The position numbers were made by a program, and so were the translations under genes. Shown here one piece after another: positions 16,240 to 25,044 of a stretch of DNA of 64,000 bases. Origin of the DNA: Moryella indoligenes (GTDB lineage: Bacteria; Bacillota; Clostridia; Lachnospirales; Lachnospiraceae); the NCBI RefSeq assembly GCF_030812885.1, contig NZ_JAUSTO010000004.1, positions 62,001 through 126,000 on the forward strand. Reading direction: 5' to 3'. Below the pieces are notes generated by a model that did not search any database, had not been told where the DNA came from, and was given only the letters and a program-made list of their open reading frames with translations. The first letter of the stretch is position 1, and the number at the start of each line of letters is the position of its first letter.

Positions 16240-18006
16240 TTAAACAGCCTCGCTCATTTCCTGCCTGAGCTGTGCAAGGACTGCCTCATATTCCTGATCC
16301 AGCCTGTCCTCCGTCGTGTACTTGTAGCGGCCGATCTGCTCCCGGACCGGCAGCGCGGCGAGCCTGTTCACATCCGCGCCCCGCTCCAGCGCCTCTCTCC
16401 CCTCGTCGTAGTAGGCGAGAATGAGCTGCATCAGGAGATGCTGCTTCTTTAAGGAGGAGTAGGTATCCACGTCGTGGAAGGCGTTCTGATGCAGATAGTC
16501 CTCGCGAATGGAGCGCGCCGCCTCCATCTTTAAGCGATCCGGTGCGGAGAGCGCATCCATTCCGACGAGCTGCACCATCTCATTCAGCGCATCCTCCTCA
16601 GTGAGCAGGAGCATCAGCCGGGCGCGAAGCTTCATCCAGTCGCTGCCCTCAACATGCTCATTGAACCATTTTCCCAGATTCTCAAGGTAGAGGGAGTAGG
16701 AGCTGAGCCAGTTGATTGCCGGGAAATGTCGCTTGTAGGCGAGTGCGGCATCCAAACTCCAGAAGACCTTCACCACGCGAAGCGTCGCCTGCGTGACAGG
16801 CTCCGAGATGTCGCCGCCCGCCGGGGATACCGCACCGATCACGGACAGCGCGCCCTCTCTCCCCTCGCTTCCGAGCGTCGTCACTCTGCCTGCTCTCTCG
16901 TAGAACTGCGCGAGGCGGGATCCCAGATAGGCGGGATAGCCCTCCTCGCCCGGCATCTCCTCCAGACGGCCGGACATCTCGCGGAGCGCCTCCGCCCAGC
17001 GGGAGGTGGAATCGGCCATCAGCGCCACGGAGTAGCCCATATCCCGGAAATACTCCGCAATGGTGATACCCGTGTAGATACTCGCCTCACGCGCCGCAAC
17101 CGGCATATCAGAGGTATTTGCAATCAGAACGGTTCTCTGCATCAGAGACTCGCCCGTCCGCGGGTCCTTCAGCTCCGGGAACTCATTCAGAACATCCGTC
17201 ATTTCATTGCCGCGCTCACCGCAGCCGATATACACGACGATATCCGCATCCGCCCACTTTGCGAGCTGATGCTGCACGACCGTCTTGCCTGAGCCGAACG
17301 GCCCCGGAACCGCCGCGACACCGCCCTTTGCGATCGGGAACATGGTGTCGATCACTCGCTGACCGGTGATAAGCGGCGTAGAGAGAGATTTCTTCTCCCT
17401 GTAGGGACGTTCGCGACGCACCGGCCACCTCTGCATGAGCGTGAGGCTGTGCTCCGCGCCCTTCTCGTCCTCAATCACCGCAATCTCCTGCTCAACGGTA
17501 TAGGAGCCGGAGCTGATGCTCTTTAAGATGAGCGTACCTGCATAAACCGGCGGGATCATGATCTTCTGCAGCACGGTCGCCGTCTCCTGCACGGTTCCGA
17601 TCACATCGCCCGCGACCAGACGGTCCCCCGGCTTCGCCGTTGCCACGAACTCCCATACTCTGTCCCGCTTCAGCGAAGGAACCTCGACCCCGCGCTTTAA
17701 AAGATTGCCGCCTGTGACCTTCAGGATATCGTCCAGCGGTCTCTGAATCCCGTCATAAATGCTGCCGATCAGTCCCGGTCCGAGTTCCACGCTCATGGGT
17801 ACTCCCGTGCTCTCCACCGGTGCGCCCGGCGCGAGACCGGAGGTCTCCTCGTAGACCTGAATCGAAGCCAGTTCACCGTGCATCTCGATGATTTCGCCGA
17901 TCAGCCTCTGGTCGCTGACGCGGCACACGTCAAACATGTTTGCGTCACGCATCCCCTCCGCGACCACAAGCGGCCCGGCGACTTTCTTGATCGTTCCTCT
18001 GCTCAT
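16240..18006 (-). CDS. ntpA: V-type ATP synthase catalytic subunit A
   Basis: A 588-residue catalytic subunit. Walker A GPFGSGKT lies at 235-242, with the A-subunit-specific non-homologous insertion (about 115-200) upstream. The segment GERGNEMTDVL contains the catalytic Glu, and ADSTSRWAEALRE follows. It hydrolyses or makes ATP in the cytosolic V1 head. It lies between subunits F and B within the nine-gene operon, and length and motifs are standard. Confidence 0.96.
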   Translation of the reverse strand: MSRGTIKKVAGPLVVAEGMRDANMFDVCRVSDQRLIGEIIEMHGELASIQVYEETSGLAPGAPVESTGVPMSVELGPGLIGSIYDGIQRPLDDILKVTGGNLLKRGVEVPSLKRDRVWEFVATAKPGDRLVAGDVIGTVQETATVLQKIMIPPVYAGTLILKSISSGSYTVEQEIAVIEDEKGAEHSLTLMQRWPVRRERPYREKKSLSTPLITGQRVIDTMFPIAKGGVAAVPGPFGSGKTVVQHQLAKWADADIVVYIGCGERGNEMTDVLNEFPELKDPRTGESLMQRTVLIANTSDMPVAAREASIYTGITIAEYFRDMGYSVALMADSTSRWAEALREMSGRLEEMPGEEGYPAYLGSRLAQFYERAGRVTTLGSEGREGALSVIGAVSPAGGDISEPVTQATLRVVKVFWSLDAALAYKRHFPAINWLSSYSLYLENLGKWFNEHVEGSDWMKLRARLMLLLTEEDALNEMVQLVGMDALSAPDRLKMEAARSIREDYLHQNAFHDVDTYSSLKKQHLLMQLILAYYDEGREALERGADVNRLAALPVREQIGRYKYTTEDRLDQEYEAVLAQLRQEMSEAV

Positions 18007-18070
18007 GCTGCTATTCCTCCAATTTTGATGGCTGCAGGGTGCTTTTGCCTCCGGCAGTCACTGACTCGTC

Positions 18071-18397
18071 TCAGTTGTTCCCGAAGATGATATCGGAACC
18101 GACTGCCTGCTCCACGGAGCGCTTCACCGCGCGTATTCCCTCCCCGGTATTGCCTGAAATTCCCGGAATGAGTATCACCGCCGGCATGGGCTCTGTCCGC
18201 AGCGCATCGATCGTCTCCGGGATCCTTGCCGCGAGCGCTTCCGTGATGTACACGACTGCAAAACCCTGCTCCTTCAAAAGAAGCAGCTTCTTTGCAGCGT
18301 CCTCCGGAGAGGCGCCGTCCTCATTGACTGTCGTGAGTCCCAGCGCGCCGAAGCCGTAGATTGAATCCCAGTCTCCCATCACCGCGACCTTATACAT
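18071..18397 (-). CDS. V-type ATP synthase subunit F
   Basis: A 108-residue Rossmann-like small stalk subunit. It starts MYKVAVMGDWDSIYGFGALGL, matching the family N-terminus (VxGDxDSVxGFxxxG), and ends near GISGNTGEGIRAVKRSVEQAVG. It binds the D axle in the rotor. Its start overlaps the end of subunit C by 8 bp. In the Enterococcus naming this is NtpG, so I leave the symbol blank. Confidence 0.92.
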   Translation of the reverse strand: MYKVAVMGDWDSIYGFGALGLTTVNEDGASPEDAAKKLLLLKEQGFAVVYITEALAARIPETIDALRTEPMPAVILIPGISGNTGEGIRAVKRSVEQAVGSDIIFGNN

Positions 18398-19358
18398 ACA
18401 TCTCCCTCACTCTCTCCCGTATCACGCCCTCTTCCATCCGGTTTCGTTTCCCGGAGAGGATGATGCGGACGGTCCGTATCTCATTCTCCCGCGCCAGAAT
18501 AAATGCCGCAAGCGGTCCCGGACCAAAGGAATTGTACAGCTGCGGACGTATGCTCCGGATCACGGAATTGTCGCACCAGCGCTCAAAGGCGGATGGGCTC
18601 TTCTTCAGCTCCCCTACCGCATCCGCATAGTCTGTGTGCTCCAGATAGGAGCAGATCGCCTCCATGCCGCTCATCGCCGCCTCTGTCAGCTGAGACAGGT
18701 TCAGTGTCTCGCAGGGCGCGAGGGCATGCTGAAGAAACTCTCTGTCCTTCCCTGTGCGGCAGGCGCGAACAGCCGTCTTAATATTCGCAGCTGCACAGCG
18801 CAGCTCACCGTAATGCGCCAGCAGCTCCTCACCGCTGCGCTTTCCGGCCTCCCTCATGTCAATCAGCGCCGCCCGGTCCAGCACACAGTCACAGAGCTGT
18901 CCGTCTCCTGTCTTGAGAAGAAGCTCCATCGCCTCCGCCCCCGCTGCCGCCATCTGCTTCGGCAGCGCGGAGAAATCATGTGTCTCTGCCGCCTCCCGTA
19001 TGAGCTGCGCCGGGATCACACCGTCCTCCACATAGATCCCCGGAATATGCGTCTCCGAGCAGCTGTCCTTGACTGCGGCCTTCAGGTTGTGATAATCACT
19101 TTCACAGCGAAATACATCAAATATCTCCATCTGCCCGCCGGTCAGCTCAGAGATCAGCGCCCAGGTCTTTCTCCGCTCCTCAGAGAGCACGGTCCCTGCG
19201 TCCTGTCCCGCGGATCCCCAGCCATGTTCATTCAGGAGCTTCAGACCGGCAGCTTCATCCGGCAGCGCGAGCAGCTGCTCAAGAAACGCAGCGGAGAGGA
19301 GCGAGAGCTCCTTCGCACGTATGCGCGCAACCGCATATACAAAATCATTTTCTGGCAT
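18390..19358 (-). CDS. ntpC: V-type ATP synthase subunit C (AC39/d-like)
   Basis: A 322-residue helical protein of the V-ATPase d/AC39 family, which sits as a socket between the central axle and the K ring. It has the family's start pattern (YAVARIRAKELSLL) and the region FDVFRCESDYHNLKAAVK near residue 80-97. It lies 24 bp after subunit E and overlaps F. Confidence 0.9.
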   Translation of the reverse strand: MPENDFVYAVARIRAKELSLLSAAFLEQLLALPDEAAGLKLLNEHGWGSAGQDAGTVLSEERRKTWALISELTGGQMEIFDVFRCESDYHNLKAAVKDSCSETHIPGIYVEDGVIPAQLIREAAETHDFSALPKQMAAAGAEAMELLLKTGDGQLCDCVLDRAALIDMREAGKRSGEELLAHYGELRCAAANIKTAVRACRTGKDREFLQHALAPCETLNLSQLTEAAMSGMEAICSYLEHTDYADAVGELKKSPSAFERWCDNSVIRSIRPQLYNSFGPGPLAAFILARENEIRTVRIILSGKRNRMEEGVIRERVREMYV

Positions 19359-19382
19359 ATTCTGTCTCCTGTCTCACGCTCC

Positions 19383-19988
19383 TCAGAACAGTATCCTGTG
19401 TATCCTGTCCTGAAGCTGCTCCCTCTTCTCTGCAAACACGGCATCAAAGGAGCCATTCTCCTCCACCCCGTCATAATCCAGCAAAAAGCCGCTCTCAATC
19501 TCCGCAGGGCGCTCCGATACAGAGAGCTCCGCCCCCGCCGGCAGCAGCTTCTTGAGCCGCTCTGCAAAATCCGCCGGAAGACACTTTCTGTCCGACTCTG
19601 AAAAACGGATCTCTCCACGCTCGCCGCCATGCGCGGCGGCCGCGCTCATCTTAAGAATGAGTGCGAAATATTTCTCTGCCGGAAGCTCCCGCACGGCCTG
19701 TTTCGCCGCAAGCATCACCTCCGAAATCAGCTCCTGCTTCGCAGAGAGAAGCGCCCGTCTTCTCTGAAGCTCCGCAGTAGAGCGGGTTCTCTCCCCCGCC
19801 TCCGCGATGCGCGCCGCACTCTCCCTCTCTATCCTCTCGCACTGTGTCCTGGCCTCGGCCTCCGCTTCCTCAGCAACTGCCGCTGCCTGAGACCTCGCCT
19901 GCCTTAAGACCGCCTCCGCCGCCTCTCTGGACTCCGTGCGAATGTCCTCAATGATCTTTTCAAGCCCTGTCATATCGTTCCCTTTCAA
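19383..19988 (-). CDS. ntpE: V-type ATP synthase subunit E (peripheral stalk)
   Basis: A 201-residue protein. The first ~110 residues are a long, Ala/Glu/Arg-rich coiled coil and the rest is a globular head-binding domain ending in the family-like segment SGFLLDYDGVEENGSFDAVF. It pairs with the coiled-coil subunit at 22533-22844 to form the peripheral stalk. It lies between K and C, the normal position. Confidence 0.9.
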   Translation of the reverse strand: MKGNDMTGLEKIIEDIRTESREAAEAVLRQARSQAAAVAEEAEAEARTQCERIERESAARIAEAGERTRSTAELQRRRALLSAKQELISEVMLAAKQAVRELPAEKYFALILKMSAAAAHGGERGEIRFSESDRKCLPADFAERLKKLLPAGAELSVSERPAEIESGFLLDYDGVEENGSFDAVFAEKREQLQDRIHRILF

Positions 19989-20015
19989 GAAATCCCTCTG
20001 TCCGCTTCATCCGGC

Positions 20016-20504
20016 TCAGACATTCAGGGCGCCGACGCCGAAAATCGCAAGGATGGAAATGAGCAATGCAAGAATTGCATAGGTCTCAACCATCGCCGGG
20101 AATATCATCGCCTTACCGAACTGATCCGGTCTCTTCGAGACAAGGCCTATGGAAGCCACTGCCGCCTTGCCCTGCGCAATCGCAGAAAAGAGGCCCACTA
20201 CACCCATGGGAAGGCAGGCCGCAAGGTACAGAAGTCCCTTCGCGAGAGACATGTCTGCACTTCCGCCCATCACACCGATCTGGGTCATGGTGATGAAGGC
20301 AATCAGCAGGCCATAGATACCCTGGGTTCCCGGAAGCAGCTGCAGAATCAGAACCTGACTGAACTTATTCGGATCCTCCGTCGTGACACCTGCTGCCGCC
20401 TGACCGGCAATTCCTACGCCCTTTGCGCTTCCGACGCCGGAAAGAAGTGCGGACAATGCAGCTCCAAGCAATGCAAATGCAACTCCCAAGCTACTCATAA
20501 TCAT
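20016..20504 (-). CDS. ntpK: V-type ATP synthase subunit K (proteolipid rotor ring), Na+-type
   Basis: A 162-residue, four-helix duplicated c-type subunit forming the membrane rotor. The Na+-binding set of Enterococcus hirae NtpK has equivalents here: Leu57, Thr60-Gln61 in PGTQGIYG, Gln111 in AIAQGK, and the essential carboxylate Glu140 in AMVETYAIL. That pattern points to sodium rather than proton coupling (inference from homologous residues). Its ATG overlaps the subunit I stop (ATGA). Another Met two codons in, better spaced from AAGGAGG, is a possible start. Confidence 0.93.
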   Translation of the reverse strand: MIMSSLGVAFALLGAALSALLSGVGSAKGVGIAGQAAAGVTTEDPNKFSQVLILQLLPGTQGIYGLLIAFITMTQIGVMGGSADMSLAKGLLYLAACLPMGVVGLFSAIAQGKAAVASIGLVSKRPDQFGKAMIFPAMVETYAILALLISILAIFGVGALNV

Positions 20505-22507
20505 AGATCCTCCTTGAATTTGAAGTATTTCGTATTAACAGCAAACGGCGCAAATCTGCGTCCGCCACCTTCATAAAATTTGCCGAAGAACTCGACATAA
20601 GTGAGACGGTTCGTGTGGACGTAGGCGCCCAGCGCGTTGATCAGTATATTCATCGTGTGGCCAATGAAGAACACCAGAACAAAGACAATCATACCGAACA
20701 GATTTCCGCCGAGCATGGAGCCCATCTTATTGAAAACCTGCGCGATAACGCCCGTCGCAAGACCGAGCGCCATGAGTCTCGAATAGGAGAGGATATCACT
20801 CAGATATCCACTGACTCCATAGAGCGAGTAAAGTCCGGAGCCGAGACGCGCGCCGATATTTTTGCTCTCTCTTCCGCCGGTCAGCACGATCCCCACCGCG
20901 CCGACAATTGCGCACCACTTTGCCGGCTCCGCCATCACTGCGTTCCATGGGGCGATGCCGAACATATCCGCGGCCATCTGCTGCGTCATGAGAAGGACGA
21001 TGAGTCCTCCCACGAGAAGGTACCAGAACACCACATCAAACACCGCTCCGGCATAGTCCTTCTTCCGTATGCAGATCCAGAGCTTGCAGCCGAGTCCCAC
21101 AAAGAGGTGAATAATCGCAATCGCAAAACAGACGACCAGCATCTTCATCGGTGCGTTGATCGGTTCCATCCACAGTGCGCCAAGTCTTAAGTCTGGGCGG
21201 TGGAAGAAGGTCGTTGCGATCACATTGACCGCGTCCCCAAAGAAGGATCCGAAGAGAAAGCCCGCAACCGTCGTCGCGATTCCGCAGTAGAAGAAGAGAC
21301 GTATGTTGCGCTTCAGCCCCTTCTCCATATTTGGATATTTCCTGAGCAGCAGCCCTGTTGCCGTCGCCATGATGATGCCATAGGCCGCATCGCTCAGCAT
21401 GATGCCATACAGGATATAATAAAACAGCGCCACGATGAAGCTCGGATCAAAGGAATCCGCCGCCGGAATCGCGTAGCCCTCCACAATGCTCTCACAGGGC
21501 TCCGCAAAGAGATTGTTCTTAAGCAGCACAGGAGTCTCCTTTGCGTCCTCCGGCTCCTCAAATTCCAGTACGGCGTCATACGGGGATAATGCCGCCTGAA
21601 GCGCTGCTTCCTTCTGCTCCGGCAGATAACCGCTCACCAGGAAGGTACGTCTGCTCTGCGACAGTGTACTGAGCAGCTGATACTTCTCTGCGCGAAGCGT
21701 ATAACAGTCCGCCGCGAAGCGTATTGCCTCCCGGTGCTCCGCTTTTTCCCGAAGCGCCTGCTCTGTGTCCTCCTTCTCTCTCTGCAGCCGGCTTTTCTCC
21801 TCCGTCACAGCTGCACTCTGCGCCGCCGGGTTCACATCGGACGCCGGGGGGCGCGCAAAGCCGAGCTTCCGGAGCGCTGTGAAGACCTGATCTCCGTCCT
21901 TCTTTCCACAGACCACAAAGATACAGGTCTGCTCCTTCGCTGCGCTCACAATATTCGCATCAAAAGCCGTATCCGGAAGCGCTGCGCTGAGCTTCTCTGT
22001 CAGCTCCTCAAGATGTACTTCATGCGGCAGTGTGCCTGTAAAGACGGCTGTCTTCTCCGTCCCGACATAGCTCAGCGGGAGATCGTACAGCAGCCAGGGC
22101 TGCAGCGCGATGAGCTGCTGCTCCAGCTTTGGAAGCTCCGCCGCGAGCTCCGCGTGCCGCTTCTCGAGCCCCAGTATCTCCTCACAGTGCGCGAGGGCTT
22201 CCTCACAGTGCACTGCGCGCCGCCGGTACTCCTCCTCCGTGAGAACCTCCCGTCCCGCGAAGCTGTCCAGCATACCGCTCTTCTCCGGAGCCCAGAGCTC
22301 CAGCACAGAGAGTGCGCGCTGTGCGGTCTGCGCCTTCTGTCTCAGCAGAAGAACTGTCTCGCTGGTGTCCTCTCTCCGGAACACCTCGTCCTCCTCGCCT
22401 CCCGGAGCTACCTCCATGAGCTCCATGCGCTGCAGGAGCTCGAGTATGGACTTGCGATCCCGCTTCTTTGCGAGTATCACCGCCCGCTTCATCTTCATAA
22501 TTGCCAT
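20501..22507 (-). CDS. ntpI: V-type ATP synthase subunit I (a-type)
   Basis: A 668-residue stator subunit. The N-terminal half (about 1-350) is cytosolic and rich in coiled coil. The C-terminal half has about seven or eight membrane helices, beginning near SFIVALFYYILYGIMLSDAAYGIIM. The region YSRLMALGLATGVIAQVFN holds the conserved Arg that works against the rotor Glu in ion passage. Length is typical. It lies between the coiled-coil subunit and K. Confidence 0.94.
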   Translation of the reverse strand: MAIMKMKRAVILAKKRDRKSILELLQRMELMEVAPGGEEDEVFRREDTSETVLLLRQKAQTAQRALSVLELWAPEKSGMLDSFAGREVLTEEEYRRRAVHCEEALAHCEEILGLEKRHAELAAELPKLEQQLIALQPWLLYDLPLSYVGTEKTAVFTGTLPHEVHLEELTEKLSAALPDTAFDANIVSAAKEQTCIFVVCGKKDGDQVFTALRKLGFARPPASDVNPAAQSAAVTEEKSRLQREKEDTEQALREKAEHREAIRFAADCYTLRAEKYQLLSTLSQSRRTFLVSGYLPEQKEAALQAALSPYDAVLEFEEPEDAKETPVLLKNNLFAEPCESIVEGYAIPAADSFDPSFIVALFYYILYGIMLSDAAYGIIMATATGLLLRKYPNMEKGLKRNIRLFFYCGIATTVAGFLFGSFFGDAVNVIATTFFHRPDLRLGALWMEPINAPMKMLVVCFAIAIIHLFVGLGCKLWICIRKKDYAGAVFDVVFWYLLVGGLIVLLMTQQMAADMFGIAPWNAVMAEPAKWCAIVGAVGIVLTGGRESKNIGARLGSGLYSLYGVSGYLSDILSYSRLMALGLATGVIAQVFNKMGSMLGGNLFGMIVFVLVFFIGHTMNILINALGAYVHTNRLTYVEFFGKFYEGGGRRFAPFAVNTKYFKFKEDL

Positions 22508-22532
22508 AAAACGCCGCTCCTTTCCGCCGCGC

Positions 22533-22844
22533 TTATTCCGTCAGGGACTGAAGCACGCTCTCCACAGCCTCCGGAAGCTTCTTCTCCGCGCGATTTTTCA
22601 GCAGCTGGATCTCTGCCTCCGTCTCCTTCTGTTTTTCAGAGAGAAGCGCTGCATTCTCCTGCTCTGCGATCTGCATTGCCTCCGCAGCCTGCGCCGCAGC
22701 CTCCTCCACCTTCTTTTCTATCAGGGCCTTTGCCTCCTCCTGCGCTTTTCGGAGCAGCTCTCTGGCCTGTCTCTCTGCTTCTGCCTCTGCATGCACAGTT
22801 TCCTGCTCTGCTCTGCGAATCGCATCTATTGTTTCCTTCGCCAT
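22533..22844 (-). CDS. V-type ATP synthase coiled-coil stalk subunit (G/H-like, NtpF equivalent)
   Basis: A 103-residue, fully helical protein rich in Ala, Glu, Gln and Arg with continuous heptads, starting MAKETIDAIRRAEQETVHAE. Size, composition and first position in the operon match the G/H peripheral stalk partner of subunit E (NtpF of Enterococcus). GGAGGGAG precedes the ATG. It lies 25 bp before subunit I and is the first gene after the operon promoter. Confidence 0.85.
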   Translation of the reverse strand: MAKETIDAIRRAEQETVHAEAEAERQARELLRKAQEEAKALIEKKVEEAAAQAAEAMQIAEQENAALLSEKQKETEAEIQLLKNRAEKKLPEAVESVLQSLTE

Positions 22845-22907
22845 TTTGTCTCCCTCCGTTCTCCTCAGGCTGTATTGCCTTCGCCCTCGGAAAAAGCATA
22901 TGCATTT

Positions 22908-22936
22908 ATTTTAGCACATCAATATGCCCCCGTAAA
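22908..22936 (-). promoter_or_regulatory. Predicted V-ATPase operon promoter
   Basis: On the minus strand: -35 TTTACG (22936-22931), 17-bp spacer, -10 TAAAAT (22913-22908), 64 bp before the first ATG. The -35 falls inside the 25-bp palindrome at 22925-22949. Confidence 0.55.
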
Positions 22937-22949
22937 CTTTACGGGGGCA
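22925..22949. repeat. 25-bp palindrome over the V-ATPase -35 element
   Basis: TGCCCCCGTAAA-C-TTTACGGGGGCA: perfect 12-bp arms around a single C. It lies about 80 bp after the amidase stop, but no U-run follows on either strand, so it is a poor terminator. It overlaps the predicted -35 and so looks like an operator for a dimeric regulator. A dual role as terminator stem of the amidase gene remains possible. Confidence 0.7.
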
Positions 22950-23029
22950 CACAGTATTGGCTGTTTTGTCCATTTTTAACACACGCACAGCGCTCCTGTT
23001 TATTTTCTGCGCACATCAGCTGGCATTTT

Positions 23030-24136
23030 TCACTTAAAATACTGCTCGATTCCGTCTGCCAGTCCCTCGGCAAGTGTATCCAGTGTCCCTGTGCTGTGAT
23101 CCGAGACCTTATCCCCGAGCTCTATATCCACGCTCGGAACCGTGGAGTAGGAGGTCTGTGTGAGATCCATATCCATCGTTCCGTCACCGTAGATTCTGAC
23201 GCCGCGGCCCTTCAGTCCCGCGATGAGCTCCGCACCGAAGCGCTCACTCTTCTGCCAGGTGGAGGCGACCGGTTCCATGGACTTCAGCGCATCGGGAACG
23301 CTCATGAAGAAGGCGCCCTTATCCGAGCTTGTGGCATCCCAGTGTATCGCGACGTGACAGCTCGCGTAATTGTTTGCGAGCACCGTGCGGGCGATATTGT
23401 CCAGCTGGACATCGCTTCCTTCCCGTATCATCAGCACGCTGTAGCCGCGGGCGAGAAGCTTCTTCTTAAGAAGCTGCGCCTCCTTCAGATTCACCACATG
23501 CTCCGGCGTTCCGTCCGCAAAATCCATCCCGGAGGAGACCGCCATGGACTGCACCATGCCGTGCGCATTGGTTCCGCCTGTCACCTTTCCGCTCCCGTCC
23601 GGATGCGACTGCGTCTTCACGGACGCACCGCCCTTTGTGCCGTGACCGGCATTTACCGCGATCACGATATCTCCGTGCGCCCCCTTCGTGTTCCGGTAGA
23701 GCTGCGCCGCGCCGCTGTGGATCTTTGAAAACTCCGCATAGCGAAGGCCGTCCGTCAGCGTGATCTCTGAGACAGTGACCCCCGCCGGAAGCTCTGCCGC
23801 AGCACCCTCTGTCGCGCCGGCTCCGGCGGTCGACGCCGTCCCGGCCGCGGGAACCGTCTCCGTGAGATAGCGTCGCGCCACATAACTGCTGCTTCCGTTC
23901 AGCTCAATCCGCGCCCACTCGCCATCAAGTCCCGTCACCTTCACCGCCTCACCTCTGTAGAGCTCTCCCCGGACTGCGCCGGAGAGACTTGGCTCTGCGC
24001 GCACATTCAGCGCGCTCGCCGCCACATACATGGTCTGACGCACAGCTGTGAAGCCTGCCGCCTGCGCGCTCACGGCGAGTGCCGCGGAAAGAAGCGCAGC
24101 CGTCCCGACCACCGCCCAGTGATTATTTCTCTTCAT
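23030..24136 (-). CDS. Secreted N-acetylmuramoyl-L-alanine amidase with SH3 domain
   Basis: A 368-residue cell-wall hydrolase. The signal peptide runs to about residue 27 (a hydrophobic stretch ending AVSAQAAG). A bacterial SH3 domain covers about 30-92 (ALNVRAEPSLSG...). The C-terminal amidase_3 domain (about 140-365) has the zinc-site motifs NAGHGTKGG, a Glu in VVNLKEAQLL, the His in VAIHWDA, and a catalytic Glu in DIELG. ATG 24136 has GGGGGAG upstream; a longer in-frame start would lie before the signal peptide. It is 14 bp after the L,D-transpeptidase gene, so both wall enzymes are probably co-expressed. Confidence 0.9.
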   Translation of the reverse strand: MKRNNHWAVVGTAALLSAALAVSAQAAGFTAVRQTMYVAASALNVRAEPSLSGAVRGELYRGEAVKVTGLDGEWARIELNGSSSYVARRYLTETVPAAGTASTAGAGATEGAAAELPAGVTVSEITLTDGLRYAEFSKIHSGAAQLYRNTKGAHGDIVIAVNAGHGTKGGASVKTQSHPDGSGKVTGGTNAHGMVQSMAVSSGMDFADGTPEHVVNLKEAQLLKKKLLARGYSVLMIREGSDVQLDNIARTVLANNYASCHVAIHWDATSSDKGAFFMSVPDALKSMEPVASTWQKSERFGAELIAGLKGRGVRIYGDGTMDMDLTQTSYSTVPSVDIELGDKVSDHSTGTLDTLAEGLADGIEQYFK

Positions 24137-24150
24137 CTCAACTCCCCCTC

Positions 24151-25044
24151 CTATTCCAGAACGATGGTCTGTGTCTCCGGCAGCTGCCGCCAAGACGCCC
24201 TAAACTCTCCCGCTGCAGCCGCTCCCGTCTCTGAATATGCTGTATATACTGACTCAAACTGACTCTCCGGTGCCTGCGCGACGTAGAGCCCGCCCCTCGC
24301 ATAGAGACGCAGTATGCCCTTCATCGCCTCCGGATCCATGGCGACGCAGCCGGCAGTGGAGGGCTTTCCGGCCTTCGTGCAATGCAGAAAGAGCGCCGTT
24401 CCTGTTCCGGGCTGCGCCCGGTCCCTGTTGAAGCCGGAATTCAGCGCATAATCGTAGATCGTCGTGGCCCAGTCCGCCCAGAGCCGCTCTCCCTTCTGCG
24501 CAGCGATATCGCCATTCGTCTCCAGGCGGTTGCTCATATCCGACCAGAACTGTTTTCGCGCACTCCGTGAGATCTGTATGTAGTCCGCCGGAAAACCCGG
24601 CTCCGCAGCTTTCAGACCAAAGGGAGTGTCCGCCTTCCACAGTCCGATCGGTGTACTGCCGTCCCCCGAGTGACGATGGTTTGACATGCCTCCCCAGCCA
24701 TACACTGCCGCAGACTGGATTTTCTCTGTCCAGCTTCCCTCCGTATTCTTTGTAAAGACTGTGACCCGCGCGCGGTTCCAGAGCTTTGGATCCGCAGTAT
24801 ACTCTGCCTGATAGACACTCCGTCCGCCATTCACCGCAAAGCCCTCCACGACAACGAGCGCCCGGGCATCCTCCGGCAGCACAAAGCGGGACGGCTCAAA
24901 GCTCAGCTCCGCAAAGCGCTGCTCCGCCTGCGCCGTATTTTTCGTGACGACAGCCGCTTCTGCACTGTCGCTCCCAAGCAGCAGCGCCCCGCAGAGCAGT
25001 GCCCCCGCCGCCAGATATCTGATTCCGATGTTCTTTTTCCGCAT
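24151..25044 (-). CDS. Secreted L,D-transpeptidase family protein
   Basis: A 297-residue protein with an N-terminal signal peptide (about 1-30, cleavage near SAEA-AV). The YkuD/ErfK-like catalytic motif is HCTKAGKPSTAGCVAM, with His221 and Cys233 as the likely catalytic pair; the usual S/T-x-GC context is present. Such enzymes form 3-3 cross-links or anchor proteins to peptidoglycan. Substitution of the more common HGC by AGC places it in the murein L,D-transpeptidase/YafK-like side of the family. It is the first gene of a two-gene unit with the amidase. Confidence 0.88.
   Translation of the reverse strand: MRKKNIGIRYLAAGALLCGALLLGSDSAEAAVVTKNTAQAEQRFAELSFEPSRFVLPEDARALVVVEGFAVNGGRSVYQAEYTADPKLWNRARVTVFTKNTEGSWTEKIQSAAVYGWGGMSNHRHSGDGSTPIGLWKADTPFGLKAAEPGFPADYIQISRSARKQFWSDMSNRLETNGDIAAQKGERLWADWATTIYDYALNSGFNRDRAQPGTGTALFLHCTKAGKPSTAGCVAMDPEAMKGILRLYARGGLYVAQAPESQFESVYTAYSETGAAAAGEFRASWRQLPETQTIVLE

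Noticed and set aside
21734..23728. Long plus-strand open frame (664 codons) opposite the V-ATPase I gene and the amidase
   Set aside because: It spans two real genes and the palindromic promoter region, is low-complexity Leu/Arg/Pro, and has no plausible start site.
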